Below, in pieces: positions 53,477 to 62,618 of a stretch of DNA of 64,000 nucleotides. Made by a program: the position numbers and the translations under genes. Source of the stretch: Neisseriales bacterium (GTDB taxonomy: Bacteria; Pseudomonadota; Gammaproteobacteria; Burkholderiales; UBA11063); contig SSGX01000038.1 of the NCBI GenBank assembly GCA_008017155.1, positions 1-64,000 of the forward strand, given 5' to 3'. The notes beneath the pieces are model-generated. The model searched no databases. It was given only the letters and a program-made list of their open reading frames with translations, and was not told where the DNA came from. Every line of letters begins with the position of its first letter. Within the stretch, counting starts at the first letter, position 1.

Positions 53477-54975
53477 TGTCAAATGTAGCAGCTCATGATA
53501 CTGGTAAACATGGTTTCTGGCATATGCCAAAAACTTTTTATGCAGTTTTATTTATTGAATTTTGGGAACGCTTTGCTTTTTACGGCTTACAAGCAGTGGC
53601 AGTGTTGTTTTTTATTCAAAAGTTTGGGCTGAAAGAAAAGGAAGCAACTGATTTATTTAGTTCATTTTCTGCATTACTGTATGCCTTACTAGTAATCGGT
53701 GGTTACCTAGGTGATAAGGTTTTGGGTTTACGTAGAACTTATTTATTGGGGATTATTTTCCTGATGATAGGTTATGGAAGCTTTGGTATTGTTTCTAGCG
53801 TTCATCTTCTATACTGGGGGATGGGAATGGTTCTGGTTGGAAATATCTTCTTTAAAACTAATGCTGGAAATTATGTAAATCGTTGCTTCAAACCAACTGA
53901 TCCGCGCTTTGATTCTGCTTTTACCTATTTCTATATGTCAATTAATCTCGGTAGCTTTTTTAGTATGATCATCATCCCATTTGTTGCCCAGAAAACCTCT
54001 TATGGATTTGGGATTGGACTATGTGGTGCTGGAATGTTTATTGCGTTATTGTCTTATTTTGCATTACGCAAGAATTTTGTTAGTGCGGATAATGAAGTCG
54101 GGCAGAATGGTGGTAATAAATTCTTTGTTATGCTTGGAATTTCACTAGTTGGTGTAGTCGTATCTTATGGTTTAGGATTACTTTTACGTAATCCGGCAAT
54201 GAGTAAAGTCTTACTATTTTCTGTAGCTGCAATAGTTGCGGTAATATTTTTTATTGTTCGTTCAAAATTGCGTGATTTTGAAAAACGTGGGATGGTAATT
54301 GCATTCATCCTTTTAATCCAGTCAATCTTCTTCTGGGTAATGTATATGCAAATGTCAACTTCATTGACACTTTTTGCTGTACACAATGTAAGAAATGATA
54401 TATTGGGTATTACTATTCCACCAGAAGTAACGCAAAGTTTTAATCCATTTTATATTTTTCTGTTATCGCCAATATTGGCTACGATTTATGTGCGATCGGA
54501 GCATCGTGGTGCACCAATTTCAATTCCAGCAAAATTTGCCTATGGAATGTTGGTGTGTGGGTTAGCTTATTTATTACTTGCGGTTAGCTGTTTTCTTCAT
54601 GATGCAAATGGACAGATTTCAATGTTCTGGTTATTTCTTGCTTATGGTTTGTATTCACTGGGTGAATTATTGATTTCTGCAATTGGACTATCGATGGTAT
54701 CTAAATTAATGCCATTGCAGCTTGGTGGTTTTGCTCAGGCAGTATGGTTTGTAACGACAGCCGTAGGGCAGAAATTTGGCGGTATGCTAGCAGGATTTGG
54801 TAGTGTTGATGAGTCAGCAACTACTTCAAATTTTGATATTCTACATGGCTATCAACTATTATTTGTAGCTATTGGAGTTGCCGCAACTGTTATTGCGCTA
54901 CTTATCTTTATCTTTGTTAAAAAGCTTGCTAGTAGCATGCGTGAGGTAATGGAAACCAAGGCTGCTGATCATTAA
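53476..54975 (+). CDS. POT-family proton-dependent oligopeptide transporter
   Basis: A 499-residue inner-membrane symporter for di- and tripeptides, with about 14 hydrophobic segments. The N-terminal FIEFWERFAFYGLQAVAV contains the ExxERFxYYG-type motif required for proton coupling, and GGYLGDKVLGLRRTYLLG and NAGNYVNRCF are DtpA-family blocks. LAYGLYSLGELLISAIGLSM contains the conserved Glu of the second half. ATG 53476 with AGAAGGA 7 bases upstream is the start; a GTG three bases earlier is also in frame. Confidence 0.92.
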   Translation: MSNVAAHDTGKHGFWHMPKTFYAVLFIEFWERFAFYGLQAVAVLFFIQKFGLKEKEATDLFSSFSALLYALLVIGGYLGDKVLGLRRTYLLGIIFLMIGYGSFGIVSSVHLLYWGMGMVLVGNIFFKTNAGNYVNRCFKPTDPRFDSAFTYFYMSINLGSFFSMIIIPFVAQKTSYGFGIGLCGAGMFIALLSYFALRKNFVSADNEVGQNGGNKFFVMLGISLVGVVVSYGLGLLLRNPAMSKVLLFSVAAIVAVIFFIVRSKLRDFEKRGMVIAFILLIQSIFFWVMYMQMSTSLTLFAVHNVRNDILGITIPPEVTQSFNPFYIFLLSPILATIYVRSEHRGAPISIPAKFAYGMLVCGLAYLLLAVSCFLHDANGQISMFWLFLAYGLYSLGELLISAIGLSMVSKLMPLQLGGFAQAVWFVTTAVGQKFGGMLAGFGSVDESATTSNFDILHGYQLLFVAIGVAATVIALLIFIFVKKLASSMREVMETKAADH

Positions 54976-54989
54976 GATCATCAAAACAT

Positions 54990-55022
54990 AAAAAAAGAGA
55001 ACCGTCAAGGTTCTCTTTTTTT
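54990..55022. terminator. Bidirectional terminator between the POT transporter and manA
   Basis: AAAAAAGAGAACC and GGTTCTCTTTTTT pair around GTCAA, flanked by A- and T-tracts, and the distal T-tract runs into the manA stop codon on the opposite strand. Confidence 0.9.
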
Positions 55023-55956
55023 ATGTTTCATTGGCAATTATAAGTGTGGCAAAACCTTTAAACTCGAGTTTGCGAATTTGATTTGGGATAATAAAATGAT
55101 CCCCTTTGGTTATTGTTATTCCATTTAAAGTTGCAGAGCCGCTACAAACACTTACCAGAAAATAAGGTGCGCTGGCTGTTAAATCTGCACTACCATTTAA
55201 TTCCAATTTGGCAACTTGAAAATGATTATTACTGGTTAGTGCACTAAGAAATGATTTCTCGCCGAGCTGCTTCGTATTATAGTTTGCATTTTGTCCTTCA
55301 TGAGGTGCGGTAATTACACTAAAAGCCTTATCTAGATGAAGTTCACGTAGATTGCCTTTATCATCATGGCGGTCATAATCATAGAGCCGGTAAGTTGTAT
55401 CTGATGATTGTTGTACTTCAAGAATAAGCGTTCCTTTACCCAAAGCATGGACTGTGCCTGTTGGGACATCAAAGAAATCACCACTTTTGACTGCTATTTT
55501 AGTTAATAACTCTTGCCATTTACCAGCTTCGGCTTTTTTCTTAAACTCTTCTTTGGAGTTTGCATTGTGTCCATAGATAATTTGTGCTTCGGGAGTAGCA
55601 TCCAGAACATACCAGCATTCAGCTTTACCAAGATCATTTTCAATTAGCTGGGCAAATTTATCATCTGGATGTACCTGTACGCTTAAATCATCTTTGGCAT
55701 CAAGAATCTTTACCATTAGTGGGAATGGGCGCTTAGTATCAGTTGCAAATAATTCAGGGTGGTTATTCCATAATTCAGAAAGAGTTTTTCCGGCATGTTG
55801 TCCGTTACGGATTGTAGTTTCACCATTGCTGTGTGCACTAATTGCCCAGCATTCGCCAGTTTTATCTGAAGGTATCTGATAACCAAAGTCTGATTTTAGC
55901 TTATAGCCCCCCCAAATGCGTTCTTTAAAAATTGGTTGTAAAAATAGTAGTTCCAT
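55021..55956 (-). CDS. manA: Mannose-6-phosphate isomerase, class I (short Bacillus-like form)
   Basis: Zinc enzyme interconverting mannose-6-phosphate and fructose-6-phosphate. The 311-residue protein begins LLFLQPIFKERIWGG, with GECWAISAHSNGE, the zinc-binding SVQVHPDDKFA and SGDFFDVPTGTVHALGKGTL. This length and pattern match the short ManA of Firmicutes rather than the 390-residue enterobacterial form, so an acquired origin is possible. It follows the MHS transporter gene by 8 bases. It could supply GDP-mannose for the GT22 enzyme near the window end, an inference only. Confidence 0.9.
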   Translation of the reverse strand: MELLFLQPIFKERIWGGYKLKSDFGYQIPSDKTGECWAISAHSNGETTIRNGQHAGKTLSELWNNHPELFATDTKRPFPLMVKILDAKDDLSVQVHPDDKFAQLIENDLGKAECWYVLDATPEAQIIYGHNANSKEEFKKKAEAGKWQELLTKIAVKSGDFFDVPTGTVHALGKGTLILEVQQSSDTTYRLYDYDRHDDKGNLRELHLDKAFSVITAPHEGQNANYNTKQLGEKSFLSALTSNNHFQVAKLELNGSADLTASAPYFLVSVCSGSATLNGITITKGDHFIIPNQIRKLEFKGFATLIIANET

Positions 55957-55964
55957 AGTTACCT

Positions 55965-57245
55965 TTAGTTATAATTGGTTAATTTTCTGACATTAATCGT
56001 ATTTAGTAGTGAAATGGCAGCAACTATCAGGCAAATTAGTAGGATATTTTGATACTGCCCGGTTAATTGCAAAATGGAGCTAGTCCAAAGTGGCGTTATT
56101 CCAGCGCCAAAGATATAGGCGATATTATAGCAAAATCCGATACCCGAATAACGGATTCTGGTTGGGAATAAATCGGCAAGGACTGCAAAAAATAAACCGT
56201 TTATCATTGCGAGGAAGATTGAAATCAGAATTACCCATAGATAAAGATTAGCTACCGTTGTGAGATTAATGACATTCGTATATATTGCAGCAAATATTGT
56301 AATTAATGCAATTAGTCCGAGACGGATTAATAAAACTGGGTTTAACCATTTTACGAGGAAGGCAAAAATAAGTGAGAAAATAGCCATACTAAGCGCACCA
56401 ATTGAGCTGATACCTGCCGTTACTCCTAAGTTAAATTTGAAATAAGTTACAAATAGATTTGGCAAAAACACATGAAAGATCGAGGTTGTCAAAGAGACAA
56501 TTATTGCCATCAAGATACCAGTAATCAGTGGATATTTATAATTAGTTATCAAATCCTGTAAAGGTAATTTATCAATCTGTTTTAACTGTCTAATTTCTTG
56601 ATACTCTTCGCTTTCAGTGATACTTTTTCTAATATAAAAGCCTATGATGGTAAGTAGGCTACCAAATATAAAAGGTATTCGCCAGCCGATGCTATGCATA
56701 AATTCAGGACTGGTATTTTCTGTAAGTAGTTTGATTGCTTGTGAGCCAACTGAAACTGCAAAATTAGCACCGAAAGTTAGCCACGCACAGGCGAAAAAAT
56801 AGTTTCCCGATTTGAATTTTTCAGCAATATAGGTAATTGACCCCGGGACTTCACCACCAACTGAAAAGCCTTGTAAAATGCGCATTATGACTAATAATAG
56901 AGTTGCCAGATAACCAATCTGCTGATAGGTTGGCAAAATTCCGATAATCAGCGATGGAACAGACATCAGGAGAATCGATAGGCTAAAGACTGATTTTCGC
57001 CCATATTTATCACCCAGATGCCCAAGAATTATTCCGCCAATTGGGCGCAATAAATAGCTTATTGCAATCGTCAAATAAGTAAACCAGACGGCTTTACTTG
57101 CCATATCTTTAGGGAAGAATATTTCCGCCAAAATCGGAGTTAAAAAAACGAAGGCAATGAAGTCAAATATTTCAAAAATACTGCCAATTGTTGTAGCTAC
57201 GATTAATTTGAGGTTGGCTGAATTATTTTGATCGGCTTTTGGCAT
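55965..57245 (-). CDS. MFS transporter, metabolite:H+ symporter (MHS) family
   Basis: A 426-residue inner-membrane transporter with 12 hydrophobic segments. IFEIFDFIAFVFLTPILAEI in TM1, LRPIGGIILGHLGDKYGRKS between TM2 and TM3, and RILQGFSVGGEVPGSITYIA in TM4-5 are MHS (ProP/KgtP/CitA-like) signatures. Substrates in this family are organic acids or compatible solutes; nothing here defines which. It lies between the DJ-1-like gene (9 bases upstream) and manA. Confidence 0.87.
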   Translation of the reverse strand: MPKADQNNSANLKLIVATTIGSIFEIFDFIAFVFLTPILAEIFFPKDMASKAVWFTYLTIAISYLLRPIGGIILGHLGDKYGRKSVFSLSILLMSVPSLIIGILPTYQQIGYLATLLLVIMRILQGFSVGGEVPGSITYIAEKFKSGNYFFACAWLTFGANFAVSVGSQAIKLLTENTSPEFMHSIGWRIPFIFGSLLTIIGFYIRKSITESEEYQEIRQLKQIDKLPLQDLITNYKYPLITGILMAIIVSLTTSIFHVFLPNLFVTYFKFNLGVTAGISSIGALSMAIFSLIFAFLVKWLNPVLLIRLGLIALITIFAAIYTNVINLTTVANLYLWVILISIFLAMINGLFFAVLADLFPTRIRYSGIGFCYNIAYIFGAGITPLWTSSILQLTGQYQNILLICLIVAAISLLNTINVRKLTNYN

Positions 57246-57254
57246 AAGACTCTT

Positions 57255-57932
57255 TTAGGATAAATTATTTTTTATATATTTGGCAATGTCTGATGATTTA
57301 CTGATTTTCCCCAAATAGGGCTTTAATTTGTCAAGATTGTAATTTTTATTTGAGCTAAATGGAAGTGGAAAATATTCAAAACATAGTCGGGCAAGCTCTG
57401 CATGTTCCGCTCCGGCAATTTCATTTACTAATTCCAGAGCCAGATCAATCCCACTTGAAACTCCACCAGCTGTCCAAACTTTACTTCCTTTAACAATTCG
57501 CTCTTCTTTGATTTTTTGCTGCTTTGGGATAAATTCTGGTAATGCTCGCCAATAAGTGGTTGCATATTCATTTTCAAGGATTCCTGCAGCTTGTAGGACA
57601 AAACTACCTGTACAAACAGACAGAAATTTCTTGATTCCGCCTCGCTGTTTTTGAATGAATGAAATAAGTTCATTGTCATTTACCGCCTGGCATCTACCCA
57701 TGCCACCGGGAATAATCAAATAATCAAACTGTGGGGCATTATGAATAGTGAAATCTGGGGATAATAAAAAATGCGAATTACTGCATTCTATTGTTGATCG
57801 CTCTTTAGCAATTATAAATAGTTCAATATAAGATTCATTGATTGAGTTTTGCCATACTTCAAGCAATTCATAGGGTGCAATCAAATCCATTGCCTGCACC
57901 CCGGGAAACGCTAAAAAACCAATTTTTAGCAT
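57255..57932 (-). CDS. DJ-1/PfpI-family protein (isonitrile hydratase-like)
   Basis: A 225-residue class I glutamine amidotransferase-like protein. The nucleophile elbow FLSVCTGSFVLQAAGIL holds Cys107, and an early FPGVQAMDLIAPYELL has the Asp15 seen in isonitrile hydratases. LIIPGGMG is the third family block. There is no C-terminal AraC DNA-binding domain. Enzymatic role is unclear: isonitrile hydratase, glyoxalase or redox-protective activities all occur in the superfamily. It is the second gene of the minus-strand group running to manA. Confidence 0.8.
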   Translation of the reverse strand: MLKIGFLAFPGVQAMDLIAPYELLEVWQNSINESYIELFIIAKERSTIECSNSHFLLSPDFTIHNAPQFDYLIIPGGMGRCQAVNDNELISFIQKQRGGIKKFLSVCTGSFVLQAAGILENEYATTYWRALPEFIPKQQKIKEERIVKGSKVWTAGGVSSGIDLALELVNEIAGAEHAELARLCFEYFPLPFSSNKNYNLDKLKPYLGKISKSSDIAKYIKNNLS

Positions 57933-57945
57933 TGTGATTCAGGAA

Positions 57946-58218
57946 TTATTTAGAAAAATTAGTAAATTCACATTTTCCTGTACCGCTAACCTGAGCCATC
58001 GTTACATTAACACCTTGTTTTTGTAATGCAGACTGGAATGCAGTAGCTTGAGTTGCAAAGTCAGAAGAATAATTAATAGTCAATCCTTTAACGCCTTTAC
58101 CCTGAACTTTTTGTGCGATTTTTGGAGCTTCATCAGCAGTCCATTTTGAACAGTCTTTTTCAGCAGCAAAAGAAGCAGTAGCAAGAGTAGCTAATAATAC
58201 ACATAAGATTTTTTTCAT
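57946..58218 (-). CDS. Small exported protein with two cysteines
   Basis: A 90-residue protein of unknown function. A signal peptide (MKKILCVLLATLATASFAA) is followed by a mature domain of about 71 residues with Cys23 and Cys83, placed to form one disulfide in the periplasm. The middle (KGLTINYSS, FQSALQKQGVNVTMAQ) looks like an alternating strand-helix fold. AGGAAA precedes the ATG. It is the first gene of the group with the DJ-1-like, MHS and ManA genes (13-base gap to the next). No family is recognised. Confidence 0.75.
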   Translation of the reverse strand: MKKILCVLLATLATASFAAEKDCSKWTADEAPKIAQKVQGKGVKGLTINYSSDFATQATAFQSALQKQGVNVTMAQVSGTGKCEFTNFSK

Positions 58219-58405
58219 TGTTTGTTTCCTAAAAATTTAATATAATTGTTCATCTATCTGAACAGTAATTATTATAACTTATCTCATCAAGGTTTTAAAC
58301 CTATGCTCCACACACTATACTAATTTCTAAGTGTAAGCTTCTGAGATTCATTCTATAAATCTAATTATCCATTTTGGCTAATTATCAAATAACTGGTTTT
58401 TAGAG

Positions 58406-58987
58406 TTATTTTTTCTTATTATCTGCAAGCTGAGCTTCAATCTCGATATCTAGTTTAATCTGATCGCTAACTGCTGGAACATATAGGTCTATTCCATAAT
58501 CAGAGCGTTTAATTTCAGCAGTAGCACTAAAGCCAGCAGTTTGTTTGTCATAAACTTTATTTAAGCCAATCATATTCTCAGTAACGTGTAGCGTAACAGG
58601 TTTAGTCACTCCATGCAAAGTTAATAAACCATTTAGGTCAAACTTCTTACCTTTGATATTGCTGACTTTTTGGCTAACAAAAGTTGCTGTTGGATATTTA
58701 GTAGCATCAAAGAAATCTGCACTTTTTAGGTGTTCATCAAGCTTAGGTACACCGGTAACTATATCACCAATATTGATAGTAATATTGGTCTTACTTTTAG
58801 CTAGGTTTTTTTGATCAAGATCAAGAGTTCCATTTACCATCCATTTACCTGATGGATTAGAAAACCCCATATGGTTATAATGAAATTCAACAAAGCTATG
58901 TGTTGATTCAATATTGTATAAATCTGCGGCATTTGCTGCTGCAACAATGCCAGTTGTTGCACTTAGTATTAGTAATAGTTTTTTCAT
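58406..58987 (-). CDS. YceI-family periplasmic protein
   Basis: A 193-residue exported protein. A signal peptide (MKKLLLILSATTGIVAAANA) is followed by ADLYNIESTHSFVEFHYNHM, the start of the YceI lipocalin-like barrel, with HLKSADFFDATKYPTATF and LLTLHGVTKPVTL in the middle. YceI proteins bind polyisoprenoid or similar lipids in the periplasm. The start is ATG 58987 with AGGACA upstream; an open frame to 59014 would precede the signal. The adjoining 187-base gap downstream shows nothing further. Confidence 0.9.
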   Translation of the reverse strand: MKKLLLILSATTGIVAAANAADLYNIESTHSFVEFHYNHMGFSNPSGKWMVNGTLDLDQKNLAKSKTNITINIGDIVTGVPKLDEHLKSADFFDATKYPTATFVSQKVSNIKGKKFDLNGLLTLHGVTKPVTLHVTENMIGLNKVYDKQTAGFSATAEIKRSDYGIDLYVPAVSDQIKLDIEIEAQLADNKKK

Positions 58988-59083
58988 TTGTTGTCCTGTA
59001 TGATTGTAATTCAATTAACCAGAATTATTATATATCAAGTAGTGTTTTAATATTAAGGGTTTTTATAGCCATAAGAGAATATT

Positions 59084-61249
59084 TTAAACTTCTAGTGGGT
59101 CAACGTCGATTGCTGCTGTCAAGTAGTTAATTTCTGCTAAAAATGGCTCTAGTTGATTCAGATAACTATGTAAGTTCTCTCTAGATTTACTTGAAATAAG
59201 CATTTGTCCTCGATAACGGTTATGTAATTTATACATGACAGCAGGGACTGGCGGAAATACAGTGATGTTTTTACTATTTAATTTTTTATGAATAAGGGAT
59301 AGCTCACGCATTCCGCGGATTAGTTGTTTTTCACTGGTGCTACTTAGCTTGATTAATGCTTGATAGGTAAATGGTGGCAGCTGATTTTGCTTACGTTCTT
59401 TTAGCGTATAGTTTATAAAACCTTCAAAATCATGCTTTTGCAAAAATTGATAAACTGGATGATCCGAGTAATTAGTTTGTAAAATAACTTGTCCCGGCTT
59501 TGCTGCGCGCCCAGCCCTACCAGTTACCTGAGTAAGAATGTTAAACATATCTTCACTAGCACGAAAATCATAACTAAAAAGTGCATTATCAATATTTATT
59601 CCGACAACCAAAGTCAGATTAGGGAAATCATGTCCTTTAGCCAACATCTGTGTCCCAACTAGAATATCAATCTCATGCTGATTAATTTCCTGATAGAGTT
59701 CTTGCCAGTCATCCTTACGATTAGTTGTGTCACGATCAATCCGGCGTATTTTTGCATCTGGAAATTGATTAGCCAGAAACTCTTCTAGTTTTTGGGTGCC
59801 ATGTCCAATCGTATGTAAATACTGATTGTGGCATTTCGGGCAGACGCTTGGTACTCGAGTTTGATAACCACAATGATGACATTTCAGATTGTTGCTATTA
59901 TTATGATAGACCATCCGTGATGAGCAGTTCTTACATTGACTTACCCAGCCACAATCATAACAGCTAAGAATCGGTGCATAGCCACGTCGATTTATAAATA
60001 CTAAAGCCAGTTCTTTTCGGGTTAGACAGTTTGCTAGTGCATCAAGGGCAGGGTCGCTAATTCCTGCCTGATTAACCGGATAATGTGCTAGATTAACAAT
60101 GTTAATTTCTGGTAAAATAGCATTACTGACCGCACGTTTACTCAGTTTATATAAATGAAATTTACCCAGCTTATAATTATAAAGTGATTCAAGACTTGGA
60201 GTAGCTGATGCCATGATTATTGGGATATCTAGTGTTTTTGCCCGATAAATTGCCAAATCTCTGGCGTGGTAACGAAGACTATCATTTTGCTTAAATGAGG
60301 CATCATGCTCTTCATCGACAATAATTAACCCCAATCTGGCAAATGGCGTGAATATGCTCAATCGTGTCCCAAGAATAATATCAGTTTCGCCATTTTTAGC
60401 TTGTAGCCAATTAATATAACGTTCTTTCTCACTTACTTCACTATTAAGGACGCTGATTTTTGCCAAAGGAAATCTTGCCTGAAACCTCTCTGCTAGTTGA
60501 GGTGTAAGATTAATCTCTGGTATCAGGACCAGAATCTGCTTTTGCTTAATTAGCATCTTATGTATTAGCTGTAAAAATACCTCGGTTTTGCCACTTCCGG
60601 TAATACCATAGAGTAGGGCGGGATGAAATTCATCGAGATGATTGCTAATAGTATTAATGATTTTTAATTGTTCTTCATTGGCGGTAATAGTTGTAGTTAT
60701 AGTTGCTGCTAATGGTTTGCTACTTTCACAGATAACTCCAATGCTAAGCCAGTCATTGATTAATTTGTCTGGTTTGACCCTAAGCATTTCTTTTATTTGC
60801 TGCCAGCTTAAACTAGATAAACTTAGCTGGTGCCATAAATTAATCTGTTTTTTACCCCTTGGTGTATATGTTTTGCCAGTCTCAGTTAACTGATAATGTT
60901 TATTTTGCGGTAAGGTTATATCAGTTCGCGAATTAATTTTGCGCAGTAGTGCCGGAATTGCACAAAAAATTGTACTACCCAATGAATGGTGATAGTACGT
61001 TGCCGCGAAATTACATAGACTGATAATATCTTTTGGGATTATCTCTAAATATATCTGTGAAAGATGCTGAACTTTATCCAGTGGGTAATCGTGAAACTGA
61101 CTGGCTTCGACTATTGCAGTTACAAAAGCAATTTGTTCTTTATTTCTTAATTTTGCACTTACTCGTTGACCTATTTCGAGGTGCTCATTGCTAAGATAAC
61201 TATAATGATGGCGTAATGGTATATCAAAAACTAGATTAACAACATACAT
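59084..61249 (-). CDS. priA: Primosomal protein N' (replication restart helicase PriA)
   Basis: Restarts stalled replication forks by unwinding the fork and loading DnaB. The 721-residue protein has an N-terminal DNA-binding domain, Walker A GITGSGKTEVF (Lys221), DEEH box VDEEHDASFKQ, and two zinc modules with paired cysteines (CYDCGWVSQCKNC, CHHCGYQTRVPSVCPKC). TGRAGRAAKPGQVILQT is helicase motif VI. Length and order match PriA throughout. It starts 2 bases after the metallophosphoesterase gene ends, so they may be co-transcribed. Confidence 0.96.
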   Translation of the reverse strand: MYVVNLVFDIPLRHHYSYLSNEHLEIGQRVSAKLRNKEQIAFVTAIVEASQFHDYPLDKVQHLSQIYLEIIPKDIISLCNFAATYYHHSLGSTIFCAIPALLRKINSRTDITLPQNKHYQLTETGKTYTPRGKKQINLWHQLSLSSLSWQQIKEMLRVKPDKLINDWLSIGVICESSKPLAATITTTITANEEQLKIINTISNHLDEFHPALLYGITGSGKTEVFLQLIHKMLIKQKQILVLIPEINLTPQLAERFQARFPLAKISVLNSEVSEKERYINWLQAKNGETDIILGTRLSIFTPFARLGLIIVDEEHDASFKQNDSLRYHARDLAIYRAKTLDIPIIMASATPSLESLYNYKLGKFHLYKLSKRAVSNAILPEINIVNLAHYPVNQAGISDPALDALANCLTRKELALVFINRRGYAPILSCYDCGWVSQCKNCSSRMVYHNNSNNLKCHHCGYQTRVPSVCPKCHNQYLHTIGHGTQKLEEFLANQFPDAKIRRIDRDTTNRKDDWQELYQEINQHEIDILVGTQMLAKGHDFPNLTLVVGINIDNALFSYDFRASEDMFNILTQVTGRAGRAAKPGQVILQTNYSDHPVYQFLQKHDFEGFINYTLKERKQNQLPPFTYQALIKLSSTSEKQLIRGMRELSLIHKKLNSKNITVFPPVPAVMYKLHNRYRGQMLISSKSRENLHSYLNQLEPFLAEINYLTAAIDVDPLEV

Positions 61250-61251
61250 GA

Positions 61252-61869
61252 CTATAATTCAACACATATTGGTGGGTTTAATGGCTTATAATAGCGTGTC
61301 ATAATTGAAGCGTTGACATAGATAATCCCATTTTGTTCAATTTTTCCATAGCCTTCATGGATATGTCCAGAGATAACCAATCTTGGTTTTACTCTTTCGA
61401 TAGCTTTTTTCAAAAATTCACAGCCAACATGCCGTTCTTCAATGATTTTATCCAGACTATCTAGGGCAGGGCTATGATTAATCAAAATATCACATTTAGG
61501 TGTATTTGCATATAAAGCTTGGCGCTTTAAGTCATCCCACATGAAGCCAAAACTACGAAATGGCGGGCTAACTGGCGAACCCCAGATTTTAAGTCCTTCG
61601 ATTTCGACTAGCTCGTTTTCGAGATAAATGACATTTGTCGGAATATTAATAAGGTGTTTTGAGTGTTCTAAAGCCCCATCATGATTGCCACCAACAAATA
61701 TTTTATACTTATGTGGCAGCTTGCTAAGCCAGTCAATAAATTGTTGAATTTCAAGAACGCTACCATGAATGGCAATATCACCACCATGGATTAAAATATC
61801 ACCATCTGGAATAATTCCATCAAGAACCTGATGATGGTTATGGGTGTCAGAAATGCAGACTATTTTCAT
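61252..61869 (-). CDS. Calcineurin-like metallophosphoesterase
   Basis: A 205-residue cytoplasmic phosphoesterase with the ordered metal ligands: ISDTHNHH at the start, HGGDIAIHG, VGGNHDGAL, INHSPALD and the final SGHIHEGYG. It resembles the short YfcE/UPF0046-type phosphodiesterases. The natural substrate is unknown. It overlaps the SDR gene upstream by 4 bases and lies 2 bases from priA, indicating one transcript SDR-phosphoesterase-priA. Confidence 0.85.
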   Translation of the reverse strand: MKIVCISDTHNHHQVLDGIIPDGDILIHGGDIAIHGSVLEIQQFIDWLSKLPHKYKIFVGGNHDGALEHSKHLINIPTNVIYLENELVEIEGLKIWGSPVSPPFRSFGFMWDDLKRQALYANTPKCDILINHSPALDSLDKIIEERHVGCEFLKKAIERVKPRLVISGHIHEGYGKIEQNGIIYVNASIMTRYYKPLNPPICVEL

Positions 61870-62606
61870 TTTTGCCGTAGTGGACGAATCCGAATATTAT
61901 CAATATGAATATTCGCTGGTTGATTTACCATAAACGCAATGGTGTTGGCAATATCTTCGGGCTGTAGCATCTCGCCTAATTCATTTTGCAGTTTGTCCAA
62001 GGTTGCTTGGCTATAGCTTGCTGCTTTCTGAAAGCCGCTAGCCGTAAAGCCTGGCTCTATTAGACTTACACGAATATTATGTTGACATAATTCCTGACGT
62101 AAAGAATCTACTAAGCCAATTAATGCAGTTTTTGTCGATGCATAAACGCTATTTAAGGCAGATGGATTACGTCCAGCAGTGGAACCAATTACGATAATAT
62201 CATGTATTTCATGGGTGGGATTTTTAATAAACCGCTCGGCACACTGACGTAGCTGGTGTAATACCGAAACATAGTTTAACTCAATCATTTCTCGCCATTT
62301 GTCAGGATCAGAGCTAAGAATACTTCCAGGAAGTCCTATTCCAGCACTAAGAATATAAATACTGGGTTGTGGATTTATGCTGTTATAGCTAAATTCGAGT
62401 AGCGCCTTAATAAAATCAGGGCTACTGATGTCACCACTTTTAGGGGCTACTTTTATATTATTATTCAACTCACTGGCAAGGGTGGTAAGCTTGGTTTCAT
62501 TTCTTCCGGTGATGATTAAGTTCATTCCAAGTGCTGCTAGTTTTCGGGCAGTTGCTTCGCCCATCCCCGAAGTCGCTCCGGTAACGATCGCGGTTCTGTT
62601 TGTCAT
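61866..62606 (-). CDS. Short-chain dehydrogenase/reductase (classical SDR)
   Basis: A 246-residue NAD(P)-dependent oxidoreductase. TGATSGMGEATARKLA is the cofactor loop, LSAGIGLPGS replaces the usual NNAG motif, and the active site is Ser/Tyr/Lys in YASTKTALIGLV. Arg in ITGRNETK suggests NADP preference. It follows the GT22 mannosyltransferase gene by 12 bases and overlaps the metallophosphoesterase by 4. It is not the phaB reductase by any evident signature; its substrate is unknown. Confidence 0.85.
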   Translation of the reverse strand: MTNRTAIVTGATSGMGEATARKLAALGMNLIITGRNETKLTTLASELNNNIKVAPKSGDISSPDFIKALLEFSYNSINPQPSIYILSAGIGLPGSILSSDPDKWREMIELNYVSVLHQLRQCAERFIKNPTHEIHDIIVIGSTAGRNPSALNSVYASTKTALIGLVDSLRQELCQHNIRVSLIEPGFTASGFQKAASYSQATLDKLQNELGEMLQPEDIANTIAFMVNQPANIHIDNIRIRPLRQK

Positions 62607-62618
62607 AGACTTTACTTT

